Part shown: piece by piece, positions 1-9,005 of the stretch
How the letters are laid out: each line of letters begins with the position of its first letter
Numbering within the stretch: the stretch's first letter is position 1
Assembly (NCBI GenBank): GCA_026982895.1
Contig: JALWQW010000017.1
Location: forward strand, 1 to 47,447
DNA from: Microcaldota archaeon
GTDB taxonomy: Archaea; Micrarchaeota; Micrarchaeia; Anstonellales; J096
DNA: 47,447 nucleotides
Reading direction: 5' to 3'
Notes under the pieces: model-generated
What the model saw: the letters and a program-made list of their open reading frames with translations, nothing else
What the model was told of the DNA's origin: nothing
Databases searched by the model: none
Made by a program: the position numbers and the translations under genes

Positions 1-663
1 GAGGTGGTAAACTCCCCCTTCCTTTGTAACAAAATTGAAAAATACGCGATTCTCTTCTTGAATAGTTAAAATTGTCTTTGTCTTCAAGTTAAGCATATAA
101 ACAGGATAAACCTCCGCCTTATTTATAGTTGGCGTGAATAAGATATACTCATCCTCCTTGAATGATGCTGGCATAAAGTCCCCTGAATGTTTGTCTTTTT
201 TGATTAAAGGAACGCCTTCCATTTTAGCAAAATATTTGAAATGTTCCTCACTCTTAAAGATGAGAATAGACAAAGGCCTAGATAAAGTAAAATCGTTAAC
301 TTCCTTAAGAGTTTCCTTATTGAGCGTATTGAGCTCCTCGGCTGTTAAATCCATGCCTGCCTGCTTTTTCAAGTAATACACATCATAAGCATCATGTTCA
401 TAAAGTTTGAGATGTTCGAGAGCCCAATCCATATCAGCCCCTTGTTTAATGAGCTCCTTTACCAACTTATCTTCGCGTTTAAAGAAGGCTGAGAGAAGCC
501 ATGGCATATAACCGCTATTTGTCTTAACCAACCGATCAACACCATAGCCTGTTTTTAAAGGTTCAGATGTGGGCTTTTTGTCGATAAATACCTTGCTCAG
601 AGAGAATTTTTTCTCCTTTGAATCATTAACATCCTTGCGGGATAAAGTTGATACACCTACCAT
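1..663 (-). CDS. Hypothetical protein, 3' end outside the window
   Basis: An open frame of 221 codons runs leftward from an ATG at 663 to the window edge without a stop, so the C-terminus is missing. The product is soluble, charged and lysine-rich, with no signal peptide or membrane helix. Residues around 62-82 contain KLVKELIKQGADMDWAL, which looks like one ankyrin-type helix pair, but I see only one such unit. A TATA-like CTTTTAAAC lies about 30 bases upstream (near 690-698). The next gene (771) diverges from it. I do not recognise the family. Confidence 0.7.
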   Translation of the reverse strand, partial: MVGVSTLSRKDVNDSKEKKFSLSKVFIDKKPTSEPLKTGYGVDRLVKTNSGYMPWLLSAFFKREDKLVKELIKQGADMDWALEHLKLYEHDAYDVYYLKKQAGMDLTAEELNTLNKETLKEVNDFTLSRPLSILIFKSEEHFKYFAKMEGVPLIKKDKHSGDFMPASFKEDEYILFTPTINKAEVYPVYMLNLKTKTILTIQEENRVFFNFVTKEGGVYHL

Positions 664-770
664 AAGTTATATATTATGAGGGGAAGGGTTTAAAAGCTTA
701 TAGTTAGTGGTTAATTGTGAAATAATAAGCGTAATAAATAATTAAAAATAGATATGATTGAAATGCTTTA

Positions 771-2237
771 ATGGAGAACGAATCAAAAATTTATGAAAAG
801 CTCAACCAAGCGTGGAAAACAACCTCTAAGATTTTATTAGGTGGAGATGTCGGTGATTTAAAAGAGTATGAACATCTTTTGAGCGATGCTATAAGTGGCC
901 ACCTTGTCCAAAAAAACTCAACGGTTAGTAAAGAAATCGTTTCTGTCCCTTTAGAATATAAAGATTTAGTCGTTGCAAGGCTCAGCGAGGCGGATTCAAT
1001 ACCTAAATTAAAACTGGACATAAATGAGATAAAGGATATAGACTCAATTGTTGAACGCCTTAAAGAGGAATTTGTATATGTCGGTGACAGGATTTTAGGG
1101 CAATCTGCCTTTGTAGATCTCTCCACCCATATAACAGATTCATCGTACATCTATCAGTCATACAATATAGCCAATTCAAAATACATAGTTTACTCGGCCA
1201 ATATAAGGAACTTCTCATACGCCTTCGGTTCTATGACCATAGGCACAGGTTCATTTACCATACTCTCCAGAAATACGGGAGGAACAAACACGAGCAGAAT
1301 GTTTGAAGTATTTATAACAATAGATTCTTCCGATGTTTATTATACAACTCATTGCACAGGCTGTAGGGATACATTCTTCACTTTCTTTAAAGATGGTGCT
1401 CACAACACCATTGGAAATCTACAGCTTCCTCCTGATAAGTACAAACAGCTTAAGGCAACACTCCTTGAAGAAATTAGGGACAATCTAAAAGCCAAGAAAC
1501 ACGTTAGCTTATTTGATTTATTCACACCAGAAGAGGTGGAAAGGAGAGGCCAATTAAAAAAGGCAGTATTAGAGAAGCTTCCTTCAATTGAATTAGGCGA
1601 GAAACCCTTTTCAAAAGAAAGTATAGATAAAGCATTTAAAGCCACTTTCAAAATGATGTTTAGCAAAGAACTCGATGGTTCCATAGATGATTATGCTGGT
1701 TGGCTCACAAAAGAGACGCCTTACTACAATATACAAGTCTACCCCTCATTTATAACCGGAGAAGATGTAAAAATTTGTCCACCAATACTTGGAAGCAAGT
1801 GGTTCGATAAAGCAAAAGAAGGTTCTCTTGTAACAAAAAAGGAGGCTAAAGTAATAGCTATGTTGAATCTTTCAGAAGAAGAAGTTGGACAAATTTCATT
1901 GAAAGATCTTGAAAAGACGAAGAAAATACTATCTGTTATATATGCACTAAATGAAAGATATCTACATGAATCTATCAATTATGACAATTCCCCTTTAATA
2001 TATAACTCACAGCATGTCTACAACAGCCCTATATCTACATTATCAAAATATATGGGTTATACAGTATATCCACGACAAAGCGCCTATCAATTTGGTTCAG
2101 CTTTAACCTTACATAGTGAATTTGGTATAAATGTTTATCACAGTCATGGAGTAAAGCGCGGCTTCGAAGTCGATAACTCTGCCCACAGCAGCGACATTTA
2201 TTTCAGCCATAACTGCGAGGGCAGCGTAATAGCATAG
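771..2237 (+). CDS. Unknown protein with an internally duplicated domain, frame broken at the 3' end
   Basis: This 488-residue product has no recognised function. Two related segments are visible. One, near residues 115-245, ends in THCTGC...NTIGNLQLPPDKYKQLKATLLEEI. The second, near 405-485, reaches SHNCEG and then falls out of frame at the TAG. The expected continuation of the second copy is found just downstream in another frame (see 2222-2368), so the natural product was probably about 45 residues longer. The layout (Ser/Tyr-rich strands, a Cys cluster, then N-x-QLP-x-x-KY and a helix) recalls uncharacterised proteins of candidate-phylum bacteria and DPANN archaea that carry CFGC...YCILNKQY-type motifs. 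That likeness is from memory and weak. TATA-like AATTAAAAATAG lies near 737-748. Confidence 0.7.
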   Translation: MENESKIYEKLNQAWKTTSKILLGGDVGDLKEYEHLLSDAISGHLVQKNSTVSKEIVSVPLEYKDLVVARLSEADSIPKLKLDINEIKDIDSIVERLKEEFVYVGDRILGQSAFVDLSTHITDSSYIYQSYNIANSKYIVYSANIRNFSYAFGSMTIGTGSFTILSRNTGGTNTSRMFEVFITIDSSDVYYTTHCTGCRDTFFTFFKDGAHNTIGNLQLPPDKYKQLKATLLEEIRDNLKAKKHVSLFDLFTPEEVERRGQLKKAVLEKLPSIELGEKPFSKESIDKAFKATFKMMFSKELDGSIDDYAGWLTKETPYYNIQVYPSFITGEDVKICPPILGSKWFDKAKEGSLVTKKEAKVIAMLNLSEEEVGQISLKDLEKTKKILSVIYALNERYLHESINYDNSPLIYNSQHVYNSPISTLSKYMGYTVYPRQSAYQFGSALTLHSEFGINVYHSHGVKRGFEVDNSAHSSDIYFSHNCEGSVIA

Positions 2238-2368
2238 GACACAATCAGCTGCCAAGGGAGAAATATTTGGAGATAAAGGCCGCTCTGTTAGAGCAGATAT
2301 GGAGCGAGCTCAATGCAAAGAAGGACTTCCGCTATGGGATTTATTCGCTGGTGAGGAAGAAAAGTTAA
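2222..2368 (+). pseudogene. Out-of-frame 3' remnant of the gene at 771
   Basis: In the frame of position 2243 the sequence reads NSIGHNQLPREKYLEIKAAL, continues as LEQIWSELNAKKDF and stops at TAA 2366-2368. It matches the internal segment NTIGNLQLPPDKYKQLKATL of the upstream gene closely, including the helix after it. There is no start codon of its own at a sensible place. It is best read as the severed end of that gene after a deletion of roughly ten codons plus a frame change just before 2222. Confidence 0.7.
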
Positions 2369-2421
2369 TAATTGTCAAGAATTTTTTCAAAAATGATTAT
2401 AAAGTGCTGCAAGCGCAAACT

Positions 2422-2430
2422 TTTATAAAA
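2422..2430 (+). promoter_or_regulatory. TATA box for the HerA/VirB4-like ATPase gene
   Basis: TTTATAAAA lies 35 bases before the TTG at 2457 and 44 before the ATG at 2466. A transcript starting about 25 bases downstream would have a very short leader. GGAAGG at 2451-2456 would then sit about ten bases before ATG 2466, favouring that start over the TTG. Confidence 0.6.
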
Positions 2431-2456
2431 GTATTTAAGGTAATAGGATTGGAAGG

Positions 2457-4331
2457 TTGAGTGAGATGGTGGAGAGAATTATCAAGGATGTACGGGAAGT
2501 CGGCTTCTACAAAGAAAACATCGAAGAAAAGGATATACATGAGCTTTTGGAAACAATAAGTAAACACCATCTTCCTCTATTAGGACTTATCAACTTCGAA
2601 TGGTTTTTCTACAATTTTCCCAAAATATATATCAAAAAAGTCGGCAACACGTTTCATATGTACATAGAAAGCAAAAAAGAGGTCAAACGCATCTCACATT
2701 TGCTTTTTCCCTTTAAAATAAGCCCTCCTGAAGAAGTTGAACTATTAAGAGGTAAAGGTATACCTGGAATCACTTTCGCCAGAAGCAATTTCATAGAATT
2801 TATGTTGAAGGGTGGGTTTGAAGAGGTCCATTTAAAGATATATAAAATATTGGGCAGATATATTATGAAGGGTAGCGCTATAAGCGAGGAAAATGGTCAG
2901 AAGACTCACTTCTTTGCAGATCCTATAAAATTTCTAAAATTCAACCTCTTGGAGCATCCATCCATATATATAGAAATACTCCAGCCACTCCTAAAAACCT
3001 TTGGCCTAAAATCAAACGAGCCTCTCTTTGAAACAGAGGATATATCTATAGGCTTGGACAATTTCGAACCTGTACAGCACACACTTGTTGTGGGTGAAAG
3101 CGGAAGCGGAAAATCCGTTTTCTTAATGATGTACATTCTAGCGCTCTTATATAAATATGGGGACAATTTAAGGCTTATTGTTATAGATCCTCATGGAGAG
3201 TTTAATCAAAAGCTCAAAATAGATGGGCGTTTCGTCGTAGATTATATAAATTATTATATAGACCCTGTCCAACTACCTTCATCAAATGATTCTCCGATGT
3301 ATGCTCAACTTATCACCCAACTTATCATGAACACAATAGGAAGTGAAAACAAATATGCTGAGAGAGTGGCCTTCCACGCAGTCTATCTTTTACTATCTAT
3401 AGGTAAGTTAAACCTCAGCAATCTCAAGGAGCTCCTCGTAGATGAACTGAAGAGGGGCGAGTTCTTATCTGAAACAGAAAATGAAGAATTGAAGGTATTC
3501 TTCGATAACGAATACAACGATATTTATACCTCCCACTTCAACGAGGCTATTCTTCCCGTTATAAATTTCATAAGTGAATATCTTCTTCATATGGGAAAAG
3601 GTGGTGAAGAAGTATCCTTAACAGAACTACTAAAAAAGCACAGACTAGTTACAATATCTTTTGACCCAAATAAATTCAGCAAAAACATGATTCGCTTTTT
3701 ATCAGGTAGTATAATGAATACAATGTATATCGAAGCTATAACGGGAAAGATAAAAACTCCCACAATGTTGATTATTGACGAGTTTCCACGCGTAACAAAC
3801 CAAGTGCTAGCAAATATATTGGCAGAAACAAGGAAATTCAGATTATTTACCACTCTTGCCACACAATATTTAAGTCAATTGCCCAAAGATATCTTAGACG
3901 CTGTCATAAGCAATGTGAGAAACATCATAGCCTTCAAGCTCCATAAAAAGGATGCTGAGCTTCTAAGCGGAGCCATGAATATGAAAATAGAGGAATACTT
4001 CTTAAAGAATAGAAGCACTACAGAACTTGAAATGGAGCGTGTGGATTTATTTGTAAGATTACATAAAAGAGAAGCAGTGGTTAGGTTATTTGACGGTGAA
4101 AAGTATTTTGATCCTATGGTTGTGAAGACAGTAGACGCCAATAATTGGTTTAGATATATGAATCAAATAGATGCTTATGTAAAAGGACATAATACAACTG
4201 TGAAGGGGTTGCTGCGAAAGATAGAGGCAAAGGCTCCAAAAGCCAAGAAAAGCTCTTCTGAAGATAATGTTCCTTCTGAAGAAAAGGAAGAAAATCCCTT
4301 CAAAAAAAGAGGTCCTATGGATGATGAATAA
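2457..4331 (+). CDS. HerA/VirB4-type P-loop ATPase
   Basis: The product (624 residues from TTG 2457, 621 from the likelier ATG 2466) is a DNA- or protein-pumping ATPase of the HerA/FtsK/VirB4 superfamily. Walker A is GESGSGKS at residues 213-220. LIVIDPHGEF, a HerA/VirB4-type signature, lies near 240-249. Walker B is TMLIIDEFPR near 434-443, followed by a conserved stretch ending SNVRNIIAFKL. The N-terminal 190 residues form an unassigned domain and the C-terminus is a charged, probably disordered tail. No membrane segment is seen. In conjugation and type IV pilus-like systems such ATPases power transport; alone, HerA-type enzymes act in DNA processing. No NurA, relaxase or VirB6-like gene is visible here, so the partner is unknown. 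Confidence 0.85.
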   Translation: MSEMVERIIKDVREVGFYKENIEEKDIHELLETISKHHLPLLGLINFEWFFYNFPKIYIKKVGNTFHMYIESKKEVKRISHLLFPFKISPPEEVELLRGKGIPGITFARSNFIEFMLKGGFEEVHLKIYKILGRYIMKGSAISEENGQKTHFFADPIKFLKFNLLEHPSIYIEILQPLLKTFGLKSNEPLFETEDISIGLDNFEPVQHTLVVGESGSGKSVFLMMYILALLYKYGDNLRLIVIDPHGEFNQKLKIDGRFVVDYINYYIDPVQLPSSNDSPMYAQLITQLIMNTIGSENKYAERVAFHAVYLLLSIGKLNLSNLKELLVDELKRGEFLSETENEELKVFFDNEYNDIYTSHFNEAILPVINFISEYLLHMGKGGEEVSLTELLKKHRLVTISFDPNKFSKNMIRFLSGSIMNTMYIEAITGKIKTPTMLIIDEFPRVTNQVLANILAETRKFRLFTTLATQYLSQLPKDILDAVISNVRNIIAFKLHKKDAELLSGAMNMKIEEYFLKNRSTTELEMERVDLFVRLHKREAVVRLFDGEKYFDPMVVKTVDANNWFRYMNQIDAYVKGHNTTVKGLLRKIEAKAPKAKKSSSEDNVPSEEKEENPFKKRGPMDDE

Positions 4332-4429
4332 TGTTTCATTTATTGGTTAAAACACTCCTTTTTAAAACTTTATTATTAACAATATAACAGTGCATAAAGC
4401 AGTTGGCGGGTACGGGCTAAGGTGTTAAT

Positions 4430-5602
4430 ATGGCAGGCAAAAACAAAACCAAAGCCAAGATAAGCAAAGAAGATTATAAGCTAATACGGGCGAAGATAAA
4501 AGTAAAATTAGGAGCGTATAAGATAAACCCTGATAAAGCAGAGAGCTATTTAGAGCGATTTAAAGGCCTAGACATTGCAAGCATAGGTGAAGAAAGGGTT
4601 GAGTTGCTCATAAGAGAAGAGGCTGAGAAGAGCGAAGACCCTTCTATGCTTTTTGAGTTGGGTGTGATTAGCGAGACGCTTATAAAGTGGGAGAAGGATA
4701 CAGCAATTCTTGATGCTATGATTACAGTAACAGAGGAGTTCAAAAAGCTTGGAAAGAGGATTGATAAGATATCAGCCATAGATCTTCACTATGCAGGCCT
4801 TTCGAAAATAAGAATGGAATATGGAGTCTATAATCTTCTCAAGATGGTAAAGCCCGATTTAAAGCCGTGGCAGTTAAATAGAGTTCCTGAAGGATATTGG
4901 GATGATCCAAAGAATGTGAAGGAAGCGGTTGAGTGGCTTGTGGAAGAGATGGTAAAAGAGGGAAAGAAAATTGAGGATATAAATCGAAAGGATTTCAGGG
5001 ATGCGGGGCTCGAAGTATTATTAAACAAGTACGGAAAAGTTGAGCTTCTTAAAATGATTAAACCTAATTTAAAGCAGTGGCAATTAAATAGGGTTCCTGA
5101 AGGATATTGGGATAATCCAAAGAATGTGAAGGAAGCGGTTGAGTGGCTTGTAGAAAAAAAAGCGAAAGAAGGGAAGAAAATATGGGAGATAACTCAGGAT
5201 GATTTTAAGAATGCTGGGCTCGGACGAGTATTATATGTAGGAAGTGTGTATAAACTCTTAAAAATGATTAAGCCAGACTTAAAGTCCTGGCAGTTAAATA
5301 GAGTTTCTAGAAAAATTTGGGATGATCCTGAGCATATAAAGGAAGCAGTGGAGTGGCTTGTTGAGGAGATGGCAAAAGAAGGGAAGAGAATTGAAGATAT
5401 ATCTGCAAAAGATTTTTTAGATGCTGGCCTAAAAACTGTACTGTATAAAAAGGGTCTTTATGGTCTTTTAAAAATGGTTAAGCCCGACTTAAAGCCATGG
5501 AACTTGAAACATCTTCCAAATAACTTTTGGGATGATCCTAAGCATATAAAGGAAGCAGTGGAGTGGCTTGTAGAAAAAAAGCGAAAGAAGGGAAGAAAAT
5601 AA
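4430..5602 (+). CDS. Seven-repeat protein, N-terminal part before a frameshift
   Basis: After about 95 residues without repeats the protein consists of units of about 70 residues, each carrying KPDLKPWQLNRVPEGYWDDP followed by NVKEAVEWLVEE, a lysine-rich turn and KDFxDAGL. Four and a half units lie in this frame. The frame then runs into a spurious end (KRKKGRK) because an A-run at 5574-5580 has seven A where the equivalent place in an earlier repeat (around 5152-5161) has eight. With one A restored the protein would continue to 6156, giving about 575 residues. The W/P-rich repeat resembles tandem repeats I recall from uncharacterised algal and prokaryotic proteins; no function is known to me. 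The start at 4430 follows GGTG at 4421-4424. Confidence 0.8.
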   Translation: MAGKNKTKAKISKEDYKLIRAKIKVKLGAYKINPDKAESYLERFKGLDIASIGEERVELLIREEAEKSEDPSMLFELGVISETLIKWEKDTAILDAMITVTEEFKKLGKRIDKISAIDLHYAGLSKIRMEYGVYNLLKMVKPDLKPWQLNRVPEGYWDDPKNVKEAVEWLVEEMVKEGKKIEDINRKDFRDAGLEVLLNKYGKVELLKMIKPNLKQWQLNRVPEGYWDNPKNVKEAVEWLVEKKAKEGKKIWEITQDDFKNAGLGRVLYVGSVYKLLKMIKPDLKSWQLNRVSRKIWDDPEHIKEAVEWLVEEMAKEGKRIEDISAKDFLDAGLKTVLYKKGLYGLLKMVKPDLKPWNLKHLPNNFWDDPKHIKEAVEWLVEKKRKKGRK

Positions 5603-6156
5603 AGGAAATAACAGTAAAGGACTTTGTAGAGAATGGACTTACCACAATACTGAGGAAGTATAATTTGTATGCTCTTCTCAAAATGGTAAAGCCCGATCTA
5701 AAACCATGGGAATTGAATAGGGTGCCTAATGAATATTGGAATAATCCCAAAAATGTGAAAGAGGCAGTGGAGTGGTTAGTTAATGAGATGGTAAAGAAAG
5801 GGAAGAAGATAGAAGATATATCTGCACAGGATTTTAAGGATGCTGGATTAGGTGGTCTAATACAATATGTAGAGTTATACGAACTCATAAGAATTGTTAA
5901 GCCCGATCTAAAGCCCTGGCAATTAAACCAAGTTCCTCCTGGTTATTGGCACAACCCAGAGAATGTAAAAGAAGCTGTAGAATGGTTAGTAGAGAAAAAA
6001 GCGAAGGAGGGGAAGAGAATCGAAGAGATATCGGTGCAGGATTTCATTGACGCGGGGCTTAGCACCTTATTTAATAAACATAAAAAAGCTGAGCTGTTGA
6101 GGATGGTTAAGCCGGATTACGAGCACGACGATGATAAAACTCGCGACAAGCCTTAA
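5563..6156 (+). CDS. Seven-repeat protein, C-terminal part after the frameshift
   Basis: This frame continues the repeats of the preceding gene without loss of sequence (AKEGKKIKEITVKDF onward) and contains about two and a half further units, ending in an acidic/basic tail after the last KPDYEHDDD. The GTG at 5563 only opens the frame and is unlikely to be a real start: it lies inside the preceding repeat and no ribosome-binding site or TATA precedes it. It is read as the 3' half of the gene at 4430. The last codons overlap the upstream-most possible start of the C39-like gene. Confidence 0.65.
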   Translation: MACRKKAKEGKKIKEITVKDFVENGLTTILRKYNLYALLKMVKPDLKPWELNRVPNEYWNNPKNVKEAVEWLVNEMVKKGKKIEDISAQDFKDAGLGGLIQYVELYELIRIVKPDLKPWQLNQVPPGYWHNPENVKEAVEWLVEKKAKEGKRIEEISVQDFIDAGLSTLFNKHKKAELLRMVKPDYEHDDDKTRDKP

Positions 6157-6181
6157 AAAGAAAAGCCCTCTAACGCGACCT

Positions 6182-6805
6182 ATGGCTAAGAAAGTCATGC
6201 TCGACATTCCCTTTTACGCGGACAGCAGCGATGGCAACTGCCTTCAAGCATCGATGGCCTCGGTTATCGAATATTTAACGGGTAAAAAGCAGGACCTTCA
6301 CCGCTTAGATGAACTCACCAGGAGAAAAAAGGGCAAGTGGACAATGACGACGCAGGGTGTCAAGGTGCTGGCGGAGATGGGCTTGAAGGTTAAGTACTAC
6401 ACAACAGTGGATTTGAAGCCCTACCTTAAAGGCTTCGCCTACATCCAGGAGCGCTTTCCAGAGATTTCCGACTTTTTGAGGGAAAAGCTCGACGAGAAGG
6501 AGATGATAGAAACGACGAGGTATGTTATAGAGATGGGCCTCTATGAAAAGAAACAGCTGAGTATGAGGGATGTGGAATCCTTCATCGAGGCGAAAAAAGG
6601 CGTTATTCTCCTCATAGACGCCAATGTCACCAACGGCAGAGAACCATACCAAGGCCACTACATAACTATCACAGGCTTCGACGACTCACATATTTATTAC
6701 CATGACTCATCCCGCGGACCCAATAAAAAAGTCGAAAAAAGCCTTATGGAAAAGGCCTGGCATTCTCCCTATACAGACAGCGACACAATAGTTGTTGATA
6801 TATGA
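6182..6805 (+). CDS. C39-like (papain-fold) cysteine peptidase domain protein
   Basis: The predicted cysteine is in SSDGNCLQASMASV near the N-terminus and the histidine in YQGHYITITGFDD near the C-terminus, followed by YYHDSSRG. This is the C...GH...D layout of peptidase C39-like (bacteriocin-processing-like) domains. I chose ATG 6182 (MAKKVMLDIPFY), because conserved sequence begins there; an in-frame ATG at 6131 lies inside the preceding gene. There is no signal peptide or membrane helix, so a cytoplasmic role is likely. It lies directly behind the repeat protein on the same strand. Substrate unknown; some C39-like domains are not proteolytic. Confidence 0.7.
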   Translation: MAKKVMLDIPFYADSSDGNCLQASMASVIEYLTGKKQDLHRLDELTRRKKGKWTMTTQGVKVLAEMGLKVKYYTTVDLKPYLKGFAYIQERFPEISDFLREKLDEKEMIETTRYVIEMGLYEKKQLSMRDVESFIEAKKGVILLIDANVTNGREPYQGHYITITGFDDSHIYYHDSSRGPNKKVEKSLMEKAWHSPYTDSDTIVVDI

Positions 6806-6839
6806 CGAAGAGCTTTGCGACATAAAGACATATGACATA

Positions 6840-6849
6840 ACTTTTTAAT
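6840..6849 (+). promoter_or_regulatory. TATA box for the gene at 6873
   Basis: ACTTTTTAAT sits about 28 bases before the ATG at 6873, the spacing expected for a leaderless archaeal transcript. Confidence 0.55.
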
Positions 6850-6872
6850 CCTTTTCATCTACATGTATTGGC

Positions 6873-8081
6873 ATGCGCACAAAAACATCGCCGCATGCGC
6901 TCTTTGAGCGTGTCAGGAAGGATATTAAAAAGGCTGAAAAATTTGAAAATTTGCCTCCGCTGCACGAGGAATTTTTGAATGCTAGCAAGAGAAAAGGCGC
7001 TGTAGAATTGGCGTGGCAATATTGGAACCTTATGTCATCCAAAGACATCGATAAAAAAGAATGTAGGAGAATTCTCCTCTATTCAGGAAACACGCTTAAA
7101 AAAGCTCTCAAAAATGTTATAAATAAGGCAAAGCGATTCAGGTCTATATTGAAGATGGCGGATTATATTGAAGCCTATGGTTTTCCATCAATTACAATTA
7201 ACAAACAAAGATACACTACAGAGATGCTTAGGGAAAAGGCAAGGGAATATGCATTAAGAGATTTAGAAGAGAACAAAGCAATTCTCTTCGATGATGAAAA
7301 AAGCAGGGAGGAAAAGATCAAAACCATAACCCACCTCTCAGATATGCTAAAAAAGCAAAAAAACCTGTCGGAGAAAAGCAATGCCGTTATAGAAGAGATA
7401 CGCGCAGAGATTTTCAACATATTTATGAGTTATTATTATAAAAACATAGAATACCTCATTTTGAACGATAAAAAGAAGCCTGCATTGGTGAGCTTAAGAA
7501 GGCTTTTGGGAAATAAAAGACGGGACTTTTTGTTTATCATTCGAGGCATAGAACTGAATAAATTAATTGAACTGCCAAGAGGAGGAGAAAAACGATTAAA
7601 GACATTCGTGGCGGCGTACAACGAAAGGATGAAGGATTTCGACGGCATAAGAAAAGGGATCTATTCATTTAACAGAGAGGATGTTAATATATACCTTCAC
7701 CTTTTAGATGAATTGGCTTTGGCAGGAGATATGCTTGGCATAAATAAATTGGAAACATATGAAAAAAAGAATTGGTTGAGACAATATCTAATAGCTCAAT
7801 CAAAAGAAGAGATATTGGAAGATGTCGGATTGAGGGCATTGCCAGAAGAGGAACGCAAAGAGCCTTACCATAAAATGATTAGAAGGGTGGATTTGCCCTT
7901 CCAGAGAACCTTTAGGGAGATAGTTTTAGAGGCAGTGGGTTTCATGATAAAAAACGATGAAAAGCTCCTCTTTACAGAGAATATCCAAGAGCTGATGGGC
8001 TATTTCTTTGAAGACAAAAAGCCGCTGGTCGAGGAGCTGATAATGGCTGCGCTGAGGAATAAACGAGGCAATTCAGAATAA
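6873..8081 (+). CDS. Hypothetical helical protein
   Basis: A 402-residue, lysine- and glutamate-rich, almost entirely helical protein without signal peptide, membrane segment or recognisable catalytic motif. The N-terminal third is strongly basic; the C-terminal half contains short leucine-rich helices (AVGFMIKNDEKLLFTENIQELMGYF). A TATA box 28 bases upstream supports independent transcription. No family recognised. Confidence 0.75.
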   Translation: MRTKTSPHALFERVRKDIKKAEKFENLPPLHEEFLNASKRKGAVELAWQYWNLMSSKDIDKKECRRILLYSGNTLKKALKNVINKAKRFRSILKMADYIEAYGFPSITINKQRYTTEMLREKAREYALRDLEENKAILFDDEKSREEKIKTITHLSDMLKKQKNLSEKSNAVIEEIRAEIFNIFMSYYYKNIEYLILNDKKKPALVSLRRLLGNKRRDFLFIIRGIELNKLIELPRGGEKRLKTFVAAYNERMKDFDGIRKGIYSFNREDVNIYLHLLDELALAGDMLGINKLETYEKKNWLRQYLIAQSKEEILEDVGLRALPEEERKEPYHKMIRRVDLPFQRTFREIVLEAVGFMIKNDEKLLFTENIQELMGYFFEDKKPLVEELIMAALRNKRGNSE

Positions 8082-8112
8082 CTGAGTAAGTTAATCAAAG
8101 TTATTAAAAGAA

Positions 8113-8142
8113 CCTTTACAAATTAGCATGTTTTTGTAAAGG
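8113..8142. repeat. Perfect 10-bp inverted repeat (hairpin)
   Basis: CCTTTACAAA at 8113-8122 is the exact reverse complement of TTTGTAAAGG at 8133-8142, with a 10-base loop. It lies between the end of the gene at 6873-8081 and the start at 8205, about 90 bases before that start. It could be an operator upstream of the next gene or a 3' end signal. Confidence 0.5.
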
Positions 8143-8204
8143 AAGCTTTACTAACTTGGCAAATAAGATCTTATTAAATATTTTTCGCATCTGGATATAT
8201 TAGT

Positions 8205-9005
8205 ATGCTTAAGAAGATTGGCCCAAAGGCTTTAGCAACCCTATTCATTTCAACATATTTAATGGGTGCGAACCCCAACACATTTAAAAAACCATTAGTA
8301 GAGAATAAATACATGCCAAAGACCGTTACTGCTTCAACCGAACAACAGAAGGATGTAAGAAATAAGCTTTTTGGCATACCTGATGAGCTTTTATCAGAAA
8401 AAAAACATGAGATACTGAAAACTTATGAGGATGAGATCTTCTTGAAACCTACATTTTTCGCCAGCATGTACTTGATACATCCAATCGGGCAAGCTCCTGA
8501 CTTTACTTTTCATGGGCAAAAAGAGCGATTCATACAAGACGCTTTGAATCTACCAAAAAGGATTCGCCCTTTTAACTTAAATTTGCCTGGATTAATTATA
8601 GTGCCAAAAAACGAAAAAGATGAAGAAATAACTTATTTAACAGAAAGAATGCTTGGAGCGACTATAACACAATATTTACTAGATCAACATTTTGGTAAGG
8701 ATTATTTGAAAAAAGCTACAACTGAGGATAGTATTAGGACATATAAATTCTTTGCAAGTAATCCGGCAAGCGTCATTGCCTTTTGGCAGAAAACTGTAAA
8801 ACACTCGGAGAAGCCCTGGGAAGAAACTGCAAAAATAATTAAGGCAAACTTAAAACATCTCGAACCTATATTAACAGAAGCGGGTTTAAAATTATTAAAA
8901 GTAGGTGTGTTGAAAAATGACCCCCTGGGGGGAGTTGTCCTCAACATTGAAGTAGAAGGTAAAAAATTAGAAAAATTCATAGAAAATTATTCACCTTCAA
9001 AATAA
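8205..9005 (+). CDS. Hypothetical protein, possibly exported
   Basis: The 266-residue product starts MLKKIGPKALATLFISTYLMGA, a basic N-terminus plus a short hydrophobic run that could be a weak signal peptide. The rest is mixed alpha/beta with aromatic and proline-rich stretches (KPTFFASMYLIHPIGQAPDF) and no motif I recognise. Its 3' end overlaps the converging gene at 8987 by 19 bases. A TATA-like TTAAATATTT lies about 30 bases upstream. Confidence 0.65.
   Translation: MLKKIGPKALATLFISTYLMGANPNTFKKPLVENKYMPKTVTASTEQQKDVRNKLFGIPDELLSEKKHEILKTYEDEIFLKPTFFASMYLIHPIGQAPDFTFHGQKERFIQDALNLPKRIRPFNLNLPGLIIVPKNEKDEEITYLTERMLGATITQYLLDQHFGKDYLKKATTEDSIRTYKFFASNPASVIAFWQKTVKHSEKPWEETAKIIKANLKHLEPILTEAGLKLLKVGVLKNDPLGGVVLNIEVEGKKLEKFIENYSPSK

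Noticed and set aside
134-376. Plus-strand open frame of 80 codons near the left edge
   Set aside because: It is antisense to a longer open minus-strand frame (1-663) that has a start, a TATA box and normal composition.
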